Shown here: piece by piece, positions 54,625 to 61,933 of the stretch
Layout: each line of letters begins with the position of its first letter
Position numbering within the stretch: position 1 is the first letter of the stretch
Notes under the pieces: model-generated
Seen by the model: only the letters and a program-made list of their open reading frames with translations
The model's database searches: none
Told to the model about the DNA's origin: nothing
Made by a program: the position numbers and the translations under genes
Assembly: GCA_028554795.2 (NCBI GenBank)
Contig: CM068839.1
Coordinates: forward strand, 16,665,043-16,729,042
Length of the DNA: 64,000 bases
Origin: Sinohyriopsis cumingii
Taxonomy: Eukaryota; Mollusca; Bivalvia; Unionida; Unionidae
Reading direction: 5' to 3'

Positions 54625-55006
54625 TTGCTCCCATCAGTCCTCCCAACATGGTTCCCAAGACTCCTTTTAGTATGGGGCCTAACAAGAGAGGTAAAATGCC
54701 TCCACGTTGGACCAACATCTTCTTTTTTTGACGAATGGGAATTTTCTTTTGAACCATTTTCCGAAGAACGTGACGATGTTTGCCTAAGCATTGTTTCTGG
54801 TGTTTGGACAAAGGGATCGTGCCTTTCAAGACGTTCAAACAACATTCGCACACGGTATCGATGACCTCTTTGGAGGCCGTTTGAATGAGTTTTTTTCGTA
54901 GGGGTGGAGAAGCTTTGGACAGGACAGATAACATGTCCCCATGTTTGGCTAAACGTGGTGGCAGTCCTTTCCTTTTCTTTCCTTGGGGTTTTCTGGAGGG
55001 TGACAT
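54620..55006 (-). CDS. Basic core/minor capsid protein with QRGG motif
   Basis: 128 residues from ATG at 55006; upstream extension begins with GTG and lies at the probable transcription start. Basic throughout. The second half reads HRHVLRKMVQKKIPIRQKKK, then LVQRGGILPLLLGPILKG and a Gly-rich hydrophobic end (GTMLGGLMGAR). The HxxxLRxL..+.I..+.K+.LVQ+GG..P.LL pattern is common in Maverick/adintovirus proteins and reminiscent of adenovirus mu/pX or a membrane-active peptide. It shares its pattern with the upstream SPKK protein (see findings). Confidence 0.65.
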   Translation of the reverse strand: MSPSRKPQGKKRKGLPPRLAKHGDMLSVLSKASPPLRKKLIQTASKEVIDTVCECCLNVLKGTIPLSKHQKQCLGKHRHVLRKMVQKKIPIRQKKKMLVQRGGILPLLLGPILKGVLGTMLGGLMGAR

Positions 55007-55060
55007 CTTTGAGTCTTCAGGAGCACCAAAAAACACTGATATCCTACTCGGTCACAGGCC

Positions 55061-55069
55061 TTTTTTATA
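55061..55069 (-). promoter_or_regulatory. TATA box of the QRGG protein gene
   Basis: Minus strand GTATAAAAAAG, 55-60 nt before the ATG at 55006. It decides the start: the nearer in-frame non-ATG codon at 55036 would lie at the transcription start itself. Confidence 0.55.
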
Positions 55070-56012
55070 CTGGAACGCGTCGCCATTGATTGTCTTTACG
55101 TCGTATCAGTTTGAGGACAGGCATGACACGTCGTGCAGGGGTACGTAACGGACTAAATCGAGCCAGTTCTTGCTTGGACAAATCCAGTAAACTTTGTAAC
55201 ATGCCCGATCTTTCATGGACTTTGATTTTGGGAGAAGGTACTTTGTGAGCAGCAGCCACTGCCGCTAAATGGGAAGGTCCTGCCACTGGGGAAGTTCTTT
55301 TGGGGGTCATCAACGGAGAAGTTCTTGGTGTAATCAACGTCTCCAAGTACTCTTCAGTTCCTGGTGACATCAACGGAGAAGTGGACAAACGTGAGGCTGC
55401 CGGAGACGCTGTGGCAGGTCGTGGTTTGCGAGTGTAAGGCTGCGTCCTGGCCGAAGTGCCTCTCTTGCGACTAGTTTTCTTCTGTGGACTTTTCTTTTTC
55501 TGAGGACTTTTTCTCTGTTTCTTTTTCTGGGGGCTTCTTTTCTTTTTCCGGGGTGATGGTGGTGGTGTCTGGTAAGAGGAGGGTCCCGCCACTGGAGAAG
55601 TTCTTCTCTTTGGGGACCTGGTCTTTTTCTTCTTGAGGCTTCGTTGAACTTTTGTCTTAGGGATAACTTTGGGGGCATTAGGATCCCATCTTAAGAGTGA
55701 GCGAATGATGACCCCTCCTAGAGTACCGCTCCCTCCAGGTTTCAAAATAATTTGTTTTTTGGTTTGAGTGTCGATGCGGGGATCGGCCAGTTGGACCAAA
55801 GCGACTTTGTTTCGATCGAAAAAGCGTTGGGTTTGATGAGGAATCTGAATGATTCCTTGGAGTATTTGACGTGCCGTCACCGTGAACCATCGTAAGACTT
55901 CTTTGAGACTAGCTTCTAAGACACGAGCTCGTGTTTGTGGATCTTTTTCTCGACTGATGCCATACAAGGCACGAATCAATTTGACGGGAAGATGCGACTG
56001 AAGGGACGTCAT
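55065..56012 (-). CDS. Lysine-rich SPKK-type core protein
   Basis: 315 residues from ATG at 56012, chosen because a TATA box lies 40-46 nt upstream; the frame is open further 5' but without promoter support. The first ~110 residues (LPVKLIRALYGIS, EVLRWFTVTARQILQ, IILKPGGSGTLGG) resemble the QRGG protein. The rest is highly basic with many SPxKK/SPQKKK repeats like linker histone or protamine tails, and several repeats of TSPLM(T/S)P and TSPVAGPS. Most likely condenses the viral genome in the particle. Confidence 0.65.
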   Translation of the reverse strand: MTSLQSHLPVKLIRALYGISREKDPQTRARVLEASLKEVLRWFTVTARQILQGIIQIPHQTQRFFDRNKVALVQLADPRIDTQTKKQIILKPGGSGTLGGVIIRSLLRWDPNAPKVIPKTKVQRSLKKKKTRSPKRRTSPVAGPSSYQTPPPSPRKKKRSPQKKKQRKSPQKKKSPQKKTSRKRGTSARTQPYTRKPRPATASPAASRLSTSPLMSPGTEEYLETLITPRTSPLMTPKRTSPVAGPSHLAAVAAAHKVPSPKIKVHERSGMLQSLLDLSKQELARFSPLRTPARRVMPVLKLIRRKDNQWRRVPV

Positions 56013-56050
56013 GTTCGCACTGTGTGAGACAGACGAAAAAGGGTCTGAGG

Positions 56051-56059
56051 TTTTTATAG
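56051..56059 (-). promoter_or_regulatory. TATA box of the SPKK core protein gene
   Basis: Minus strand CTATAAAAA, about 40 nt before the ATG at 56012 and overlapping the 3' flank of the ATPase gene. Confidence 0.55.
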
Positions 56060-56065
56060 ATTTTT

Positions 56066-56809
56066 TCATGGGGAGTGAAATGAAGTCGAGGACGGAGACG
56101 TGTACAGGACAGGCCCTCCGTCTTGGCACCAGTGGTGAAACAAGTGGGTACGAAATCGCAAATCCTCGGGAGTGGTAGGTTTCAAATCGACGAGTAAATA
56201 GGCGTGTGGCGTTTGAGTGGCATCGTCGTACGCCTGAGTCAGCCAAGGCGTTCCTAACTGTTTGGCTAAGACTTGCACTTGCGATTTATCTCGAGGGCTT
56301 TTAAACAAGACCACGTAATGCGCATTGAGACTGATGGTACGATGGGCTTTACTTTGTTGAAACAAATTTTGGGTGATGTAAACGACACTGGCATTACGGT
56401 GATGCCCTTTGCGCGTAAACCACAATTTAATTTCTTCTTCGTCTTCTCCTAACATGTCGTCGAAAATGACCAAATGGGTTTGACGGGAGTCAGAGACGAT
56501 ACCGTCGTCTTCTTTAGGAATGCCTTCCACAAACACGATGGAATCGCCTTGACTTTCTCGCAAGAGGCTGTACGCCGATTGCCACTCTTTGTAACACCAC
56601 ACGATCCGTTGAGGTGGTCGATCGATCAAATGATGTTTATGTTCGATCAAACGTTTGACGAATTCGGTTTTGCCTGAACCGCTAGGTCCAGCAATGAGCA
56701 TGTTAAAGGGATGGCGAAGATACAAAGCCTCCCAACTGGCACGATCTAAGTGTTCGTCGATGACTTTGACAGTAGAGGAAGAGGGAGCAGAGACAGCAGA
56801 GGTAGCCAT
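56066..56809 (-). CDS. DNA-packaging ATPase (FtsK/A32-like)
   Basis: 247 residues from ATG at 56809. Walker A GPSGSGKT at 41-48, Walker B THLVIFDD ending at residue 118, and the downstream sensor VVYITQNLF at 142-150; then HYVVLFKSPRDK, typical of Maverick packaging ATPases. Role: pumping the genome into preformed capsids. An in-frame extension to 56854 is rejected because a TATA box at 56858-56865 would then lie 4 nt before the start. Frame intact. Confidence 0.9.
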   Translation of the reverse strand: MATSAVSAPSSSTVKVIDEHLDRASWEALYLRHPFNMLIAGPSGSGKTEFVKRLIEHKHHLIDRPPQRIVWCYKEWQSAYSLLRESQGDSIVFVEGIPKEDDGIVSDSRQTHLVIFDDMLGEDEEEIKLWFTRKGHHRNASVVYITQNLFQQSKAHRTISLNAHYVVLFKSPRDKSQVQVLAKQLGTPWLTQAYDDATQTPHAYLLVDLKPTTPEDLRFRTHLFHHWCQDGGPVLYTSPSSTSFHSP

Positions 56810-56857
56810 GGTATGAGAAATGTCACTTGTGACACGAAAAAACAAACAAGACAAGAG

Positions 56858-56865
56858 TTTATATA
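56858..56865 (-). promoter_or_regulatory. TATA box of the ATPase gene
   Basis: Minus strand TATATAAA, 49 nt before ATG at 56809. It defines the ATPase start. Confidence 0.6.
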
Positions 56866-56880
56866 CTTTTTCAGAACACG

Positions 56881-56886
56881 TTTATT
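56881..56886 (-). terminator. Candidate poly(A) signal after the small-ORF group
   Basis: Minus strand AATAAA, 8 nt after the stop of the membrane-anchor ORF (56894) and just upstream of the ATPase TATA box, so it would separate two transcription units. Confidence 0.5.
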
Positions 56887-56893
56887 GAATGTT

Positions 56894-57115
56894 TCAAATA
56901 TGAACACGAAAGACAAAAATGCATACAACCCAAATAGTGATGTACAGGAATATAAAACACATCAAAACAATCAAAGTGGAATATAAACAAGTGTCTGTAC
57001 AACATGTTTTGGGTAACGAAGATGTCCTAGGGACAGTGTGTAATGTTCTTACAGTCTCTACATGAGGTATTGTCACACAAGTGTCCTCCCGGAATGACCT
57101 TTCAGGAATGTCCAT
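56894..57115 (-). CDS. Small tail-anchored membrane protein ORF
   Basis: 73 residues from ATG at 57115 (alternative ATG at 57223 in the same frame). The last ~25 residues are one strong hydrophobic helix (STLIVLMCFIFLYITIWV and following) ending in RVHI, a C-terminal membrane anchor. The ATG overlaps the stop of the ORF at 57102 by 14 nt in another frame. No family recognised. Confidence 0.45.
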   Translation of the reverse strand: MDIPERSFREDTCVTIPHVETVRTLHTVPRTSSLPKTCCTDTCLYSTLIVLMCFIFLYITIWVVCIFVFRVHI

Positions 57116-57443
57116 GACAGTCCTGTCCTGAAGCGAGTGGTTGTTCTCGGTGACGGGTTCTTCTGGCACCGTCACTAACACAGGTTGAAAAGTAACTTTT
57201 TTCCTTGAACAACTCTTGTGCATACTGGGCCACTTCTTGGGTCCAAGCCTCAAAACCCCCCTTTTTCCAGTCACGAACATCTGTCCAATGAGGGTGTAAG
57301 TCACAAGCTACACACACATCGTCATACACGTCTTGGGTAGCTAAAAGTTGACGAATCTTTTTTTCCTGTTGAGGTCGAGAAGTATCCAGATGAAACCGCA
57401 AGGCTTTGAGCAAAAGGAGTTTTTCGTGACCATTTAAGGCCAT
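57102..57443 (-). CDS. Unknown small ORF with DWKKGGFEAW motif
   Basis: 113 residues from ATG at 57443, which overlaps the previous ORF's stop by 10 nt. Helical (MALNGHEKLLLLKALRFHL), with HWTDVRDWKKGGFEAWTQ around residues 52-69, faintly like the BH2 signature of Bcl-2 proteins. It sits between a small ORF containing NLGRQVV and a membrane-anchor ORF. Identity not established. Confidence 0.4.
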   Translation of the reverse strand: MALNGHEKLLLLKALRFHLDTSRPQQEKKIRQLLATQDVYDDVCVACDLHPHWTDVRDWKKGGFEAWTQEVAQYAQELFKEKSYFSTCVSDGARRTRHREQPLASGQDCHGHS

Positions 57444-57658
57444 GGAGGTGGTAAGTACTGATCGTAAAGAGTCCACAAAGAATCGGCTGGTAAACGAAAT
57501 CCCAGAAAACAAGTCACTAAGACACACACCACTTGTCGTCCCAAATTAAATGGATACAATTCTTGTAATAATTGATGGTAATGATCCACGGTTTGAATAT
57601 GGTCATTGAGTTCCTTCCATGGAATCTGTTGGATGACATGTGACATAAACCGTGGCAT
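57434..57658 (-). CDS. Unknown 74-residue ORF
   Basis: ATG at 57658 inside the 3' end of the preceding LPxEL gene (56-nt overlap). Helical, with FNLGRQVVCVLVTCFLGF around residues 37-54, faintly like a Bcl-2 BH1 region. Ends PPPWP. No firm family. Confidence 0.35.
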   Translation of the reverse strand: MPRFMSHVIQQIPWKELNDHIQTVDHYHQLLQELYPFNLGRQVVCVLVTCFLGFRLPADSLWTLYDQYLPPPWP

Positions 57659-58121
57659 GGCAGCCTGTTTTTATATTCTCTTTTTTTTGGATGCAATACA
57701 CGTACTTTCTAGCCAGAGATCTTCGTTCTCCAGTAGGGAATCTAAATCTTGCATACTGTAACCGAAACGTCAGAGTTCGTTTAGGTGTTTCCTCTTCCGC
57801 TAAGCAGATTCCACGTAAAATATGTTTGTAATCCTTTAACTTGTCTTCCTCAATGCGTTGCACTAGGTGAATCTCGAAGTAACCATAATCATGAACATGT
57901 CGATCATTAGCGACCTCAAAGTTTTGAACAATGTCTAACCATTGAAAGAATTTCTGACGAATCAGTTCTCTTATACCCTTCAGGTACCAGTGGTTAAAGA
58001 TCTGGTGACGTATCGGATGCAATTGTTCTTTACGTTTCACTTGTATTTTGACCAGCTCTCGGTAAATGCGTTCTCTCAACTCCACAGGCAAAGCACGAAT
58101 GTTCTCTTGTAAAGTATCCAT
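57603..58121 (-). CDS. LPxEL (F-box-like) protein, copy 2
   Basis: 172 residues. The first ~40 residues (MDTLQENIRALPVELRERIY) are nearly identical to copy 1; LPxELRERIYREL resembles the start of an F-box helix pair. The rest shares HWYLK.I..LI and scattered positions. It may recruit host ubiquitin ligase machinery, but this is a weak inference. ATG at 58121, 12 nt after copy 1. Confidence 0.6.
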   Translation of the reverse strand: MDTLQENIRALPVELRERIYRELVKIQVKRKEQLHPIRHQIFNHWYLKGIRELIRQKFFQWLDIVQNFEVANDRHVHDYGYFEIHLVQRIEEDKLKDYKHILRGICLAEEETPKRTLTFRLQYARFRFPTGERRSLARKYVYCIQKKENIKTGCHATVYVTCHPTDSMEGTQ

Positions 58122-58133
58122 GAATAGGTCATA

Positions 58134-58589
58134 CTAAATCCTCTTTGGTCTGACACAAGAAATGTACTCTTTGCACAAACATGGTTTTAATTCATTGTCG
58201 AATCTAAATCGTTTCACCACTAATCTACACATTACAATTCGTTCAGAAGTTTCCTCTTTCACCAAGTTGACATTGCGTGAAAGATGTTGGTAATTCGTTA
58301 ACTCTTCCTCTGGAATTCGATGTAGTACGTTTACAATGTAGTAGATAGAATCGTCCATACCAAACCATTCCTTTTTATAACCAGGAGGTCGTTGATCAAT
58401 GTCTGTCCAATGGAACACTTTCAACTCAATCAATCCTTGTATAGCCTTCAGGTACCAGTGGTTCAAACACCGGTGACGTAACGGATGCAATTGTTCTTTA
58501 CGTTTCACTTGTATTTTGACCAGTTCTCGATAAATGCGTTCTCTCAACTCCACAGGCAAAGCACGAATGTTCTCTTGTAAAGTATCCAT
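58134..58589 (-). CDS. LPxEL (F-box-like) protein, copy 1
   Basis: 151 residues from ATG at 58589. Tandem paralogue of the next gene: identical first ~37 residues apart from one or two positions, conserved NHWYLKAI, then diverged. DNA identity in the 5' part (about 58470-58589 versus 58002-58121) is much higher than in the 3' part, suggesting gene conversion or a duplicated N-terminal module. Confidence 0.6.
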   Translation of the reverse strand: MDTLQENIRALPVELRERIYRELVKIQVKRKEQLHPLRHRCLNHWYLKAIQGLIELKVFHWTDIDQRPPGYKKEWFGMDDSIYYIVNVLHRIPEEELTNYQHLSRNVNLVKEETSERIVMCRLVVKRFRFDNELKPCLCKEYISCVRPKRI

Positions 58590-58617
58590 GAACAAATTAT
58601 TATGGTAAGAAGTTACT

Positions 58618-59355
58618 TCAATGTCTCGGTCCCACTAAGGGTAAGTAATGACAATTCGGTGACCATCGAGCATGTTCTACGTAGGCCGAATCTTGCGGTT
58701 CCCAGTGGTGAAGTGTCACATCGCAACTGAAGCACCTGACTTTATCTCCTTCGCCCAAGTAGAAAAATCCGGCTCTGGCTAATTCTTCGGGGGTCGGTCC
58801 TCCCAGATACTTAGGCCATTTTCCTTTGAACGATTGAAGACGATTTTCAAAGTCGCAGTATTCCGACAAACGCACAGGAAACGAATATTCGTCTTTCACA
58901 GGTTCGTTTCGATGAGGGTTGAGTGACATGGGTAGGAGTTTGCTCAGGGCTGGATGACATCCGTAGGGAGGTAAACGTGAAGGTCGACATTCCCCTTTAA
59001 ACCCGGTAAAATGTCCAAGAGGACGAGCGGCATCGCTTTCGCATCCCTCAGGTTTGACACGCACAGCATCACTTTCCATGACAGGGGCAGTGAGAACAAA
59101 GTTCCCATGATGCTTTACGGCATCGCTCAGGTCACAAGGTACAGCATCGTATCCATCGCAAGGCTCACAATCGCACTCGTCTGCAAACTCCGTTACGCAA
59201 TTACAATGGTAACCACATGGACAATCGCAGTTTCCTTCCGGACATTTTCCGTCGCAATGCATGGGTCTTATCCATCCAATATTAGTCACACTAGAGGAAG
59301 CTACAACTTTTTTACAATCCCCAAACTGGAACGATGTCTTTTTCAAAGTATTCAT
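58618..59355 (-). CDS. BIR-domain protein with Cys-rich N-terminal region (IAP-like)
   Basis: 245 residues from ATG at 59355. Residues ~34-75 are very Cys/Asp-rich (CPEGNCDCPCGYHCNCV, ECDCEPCDGYDAVPC). One BIR at ~162-240 with zinc ligands C208, C211, H228, C235 (C-x2-C-x16-H-x6-C, the classic spacing). No RING domain. BIR proteins of viruses usually block caspases or other death signals; here that is inference. A TATA box (59411-59420) lies ~60 nt upstream. Confidence 0.85.
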   Translation of the reverse strand: MNTLKKTSFQFGDCKKVVASSSVTNIGWIRPMHCDGKCPEGNCDCPCGYHCNCVTEFADECDCEPCDGYDAVPCDLSDAVKHHGNFVLTAPVMESDAVRVKPEGCESDAARPLGHFTGFKGECRPSRLPPYGCHPALSKLLPMSLNPHRNEPVKDEYSFPVRLSEYCDFENRLQSFKGKWPKYLGGPTPEELARAGFFYLGEGDKVRCFSCDVTLHHWEPQDSAYVEHARWSPNCHYLPLVGPRH

Positions 59356-59410
59356 CTTGTTCGCTCGGTCTTGGTAGTCACAATGAACTATCGATCTTGA
59401 CCATAGCCCC

Positions 59411-59420
59411 CTTTTTATAC
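59411..59420 (-). promoter_or_regulatory. TATA box of the Cys-rich BIR gene
   Basis: Minus strand GTATAAAAAG; it overlaps the last codons of the upstream BIR gene. Confidence 0.55.
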
Positions 59421-59873
59421 TAGTCGCAATGCAGTCTCCAGCTTGTACATCTTTCCTTTTTTACGTTTTTTATGTCTTGTTTCGGAAGGTACCGTCTCTA
59501 AGGTACCGTCAACATTGTACCGTAGTGTAATGGGTGGAAAGGCCATATAAAGGTAAGGGCAGTGCGGAGACCATCGAGTATGTTCCAGAATAGCTGAATC
59601 TTTATAGATACATAGATCCATTCGTAACTTCAGTCCACAAGCGAAACACTGTACCTCGTATCCCAATCCTGACTCAGGTCCCAAGTAGACAAATCCTGTT
59701 CTAGCTAAAACATGCGAAGAAGGTAATCCTTCCCTATCCGCAGGCCATTTCTGAAACGTGTCCAATCGACGGGCACAATCACAATAGTCAGGTAAGAAGA
59801 CTGAAAAATGGTAGGGTTTGAACTTGGAGTTCTCATCGGGTTTCTCACTCGATTCTTGCTGTGGCGAAGTCAT
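59415..59873 (-). CDS. Single-BIR protein (IAP-like)
   Basis: 152 residues from ATG at 59873. BIR at ~22-110: FSVFLPDYCDCARRLDTF, WP then LARTGFVYLG, zinc ligands C76, C79, H98, C105 (C-x2-C-x18-H-x6-C). Basic tail (RHKKRKKGK), no RING. Related to the following gene but shorter and without its Cys-rich extension. A TATA box (GTATAAAA, 59909-59916) lies ~40 nt upstream inside the 3' end of the polymerase frame. Confidence 0.85.
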   Translation of the reverse strand: MTSPQQESSEKPDENSKFKPYHFSVFLPDYCDCARRLDTFQKWPADREGLPSSHVLARTGFVYLGPESGLGYEVQCFACGLKLRMDLCIYKDSAILEHTRWSPHCPYLYMAFPPITLRYNVDGTLETVPSETRHKKRKKGKMYKLETALRLV

Positions 59874-59896
59874 CTTTCTGGTGAGTGGCTATCCTC

Positions 59897-61891
59897 TTAC
59901 AACCAATGTTTTATACCAACGTGTCCATACGGTAAGGTGAAATGATTGGGAAGTCGAACTCGCTTCTGGTACACGATTTGATAAACTTTTTCCAAAGGTC
60001 GACTGACGATGTGGTGAGTGGGTAAACGTACAATCTTGTTCGGTTGGTAAGTGGTCACTTTAAAGTTTCCATCCTCTCCCGATTGCAAGGCTTCTTTCAA
60101 TACCCCAAAGTTGACCACTCGACTGGTACGATAATTCAGAGTCAGTCCTTTCACTTTGCACGTCGTGTGCACTTCTCCTTGTTTGTCCCGGTATTCGTAG
60201 CCGTAATTTTTGGGACCACCACTGACGAAACTTAGAATCTTGTCGTCGGGATGCTCGTCTGTCCAGGCTCCTAAACGGTCTCCTTCGATGTTAGGGTGAT
60301 GTTGAATCGGGTGATGGATGTAAATGCAACTGTCCGTGTCAAAGTACAGGACGCGTTCTTCTAACAGTTCTAAAGCTTCGTACAATTTTAAGCGAGCATG
60401 GGCTGTCACGTAAGCCGCAATGATGACATTTCCAAAAGGGTCGTCTTGTACAAAGTCCAGATCTTCTTCGTAATTGACCAAGATCAAATTCTCTCGAACG
60501 ACGTCCACGTGTTTCATGTATTTGGTTTTGTCGTGAATCATCTTGAAGTAGCGGGAAGGTTCTGTCAAATATTCCGTCTTGGGTAAACACGGTCGTTGTG
60601 CCATTTTACCCCACAAGCAATTTAACATCACTTTGGCAAACGATCGCCTGCCTTCGTTTTTCTCGATGTGGTCTAAAGTGATGCCTTCTTGTTCGTAGTA
60701 TTTCTCTTTGAATTGTATTTGGTCTTCGGGAGTGTGACACCAGGAAGGATAGCCGCTGGCTTCTTGCTTCAGTTTCAAAAAGGCATCCACGTAGTCTGCG
60801 AAAATGCCTTTCTGCGTGGGGTCACCCTTGTGGTATTGTTGTGTCTTGGGAAAGTGGCAAATTTCGTACACTTCTAACAGTTGGTATCCCATGTCCAGAG
60901 CTTTGAACAATTCTACGCTGACCCAGGTTCCCGTCAAGGCCCGTTCTTCCTGGCTGTGATGGCAAGGTTGGTCTTGGTTGCACGTTTCGGCACAAGTACG
61001 GCACAAGGGAAACATCAGTTTGCCTTGACAATGGTGAGGTAAGACGGGATGGTATAGGTTCGTGGGAGGCAAAACTTTACACTTGATCAAGCCTTCGTAT
61101 TGTCGAATGTTTTTCAGGTCGATGTGTTCCGTCAGCAATTGCGGGTGCCCTACAGGAAAGCGACAATATTTGCACACGTAGGGATACAGCGAACACACGT
61201 CCAAGTATTTGATTTCTTCTCCTTTCTCTTCGTCGGCTTGGTACAGCAAACAGGTGGCATTGGTCCTTCCTCCGTACAAACTATCCCTCGGGTTCAACGG
61301 GTCCATGAACTGGTAACTTTCCACGAGGCGTTTAAACTCGGGATCGGTTTTCATACGGTGATCGTACTCGTGTTCCCACATTTCCACCACTTGGTATCCT
61401 TGCTGTTCTAACTTTAGGCGTCGCTGAGAAGTGTCCTGGTACAAGTCTTCCATGGTTCGTTGTAAAAACTGATTTTTAGTGCCACGGTCAGGGTAACAAA
61501 CAGGACATCCGTGAAATAAGCAACCGTTAAACTCGTACACGATCTTGGGGTTTTCTAAGTCCCAGCCATCGACCGAATGCGTTCCGATGGTCTTTTCGCC
61601 CCCTCCGTTGCGGGCATGTTGAATCCACTTGTCTTCCTTGTCGCACAAGTAATGTAACCAACGTAGGGCTTTGACCGAGTATTGACGTTTGACAAAGTGG
61701 GTCGTTTGAGGACTGATGACAGCCACGGTGTTTTCAGGCATGAATCGTTGGCGGTACACTAAGGAACACGCTTTGGCAATGGTGCAAGCTTCTTTCAAAG
61801 GATCGACCCCTCCGTGTTCCATGAACAGTTCTCGAAATTTTCCACAGCAACGCCGTAAAATGTCCACGTCGGAACGACAATACTTTAGCAT
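59897..61891 (-). CDS. Protein-primed family B DNA polymerase, C-terminal part
   Basis: 664 residues from the first ATG after the internal stop (61891). Carries Exo III (YCRSDVDIL, 4-12), a conserved EFNGCLFHGC (120-129), polymerase motif A DVCSLYP (231-237), motif B KVMLNCLWG (420-428) and motif C YFDTDS (516-521). These are the marks of a Maverick/adintovirus replicative polymerase. It is in the same frame as the N-terminal part (61934-63931), from which it is separated by one TGA and 14 sense codons. Translated alone from 61891 it lacks Exo I and Exo II. Confidence 0.85.
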   Translation of the reverse strand: MLKYCRSDVDILRRCCGKFRELFMEHGGVDPLKEACTIAKACSLVYRQRFMPENTVAVISPQTTHFVKRQYSVKALRWLHYLCDKEDKWIQHARNGGGEKTIGTHSVDGWDLENPKIVYEFNGCLFHGCPVCYPDRGTKNQFLQRTMEDLYQDTSQRRLKLEQQGYQVVEMWEHEYDHRMKTDPEFKRLVESYQFMDPLNPRDSLYGGRTNATCLLYQADEEKGEEIKYLDVCSLYPYVCKYCRFPVGHPQLLTEHIDLKNIRQYEGLIKCKVLPPTNLYHPVLPHHCQGKLMFPLCRTCAETCNQDQPCHHSQEERALTGTWVSVELFKALDMGYQLLEVYEICHFPKTQQYHKGDPTQKGIFADYVDAFLKLKQEASGYPSWCHTPEDQIQFKEKYYEQEGITLDHIEKNEGRRSFAKVMLNCLWGKMAQRPCLPKTEYLTEPSRYFKMIHDKTKYMKHVDVVRENLILVNYEEDLDFVQDDPFGNVIIAAYVTAHARLKLYEALELLEERVLYFDTDSCIYIHHPIQHHPNIEGDRLGAWTDEHPDDKILSFVSGGPKNYGYEYRDKQGEVHTTCKVKGLTLNYRTSRVVNFGVLKEALQSGEDGNFKVTTYQPNKIVRLPTHHIVSRPLEKVYQIVYQKRVRLPNHFTLPYGHVGIKHWL

Positions 61892-61933
61892 TTCTTCCTG
61901 AAAGTCGAAAGGGTCCGAGGCGTGAGCCTGGTA

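Noticed and set aside
57181-57240. Programmed frameshift at the GGAAAAAAG run between small ORFs
   Set aside because: The run does not fall in the required reading phase for a standard -1 slippery heptamer, and the needed shift is +1; no supporting structure was seen.
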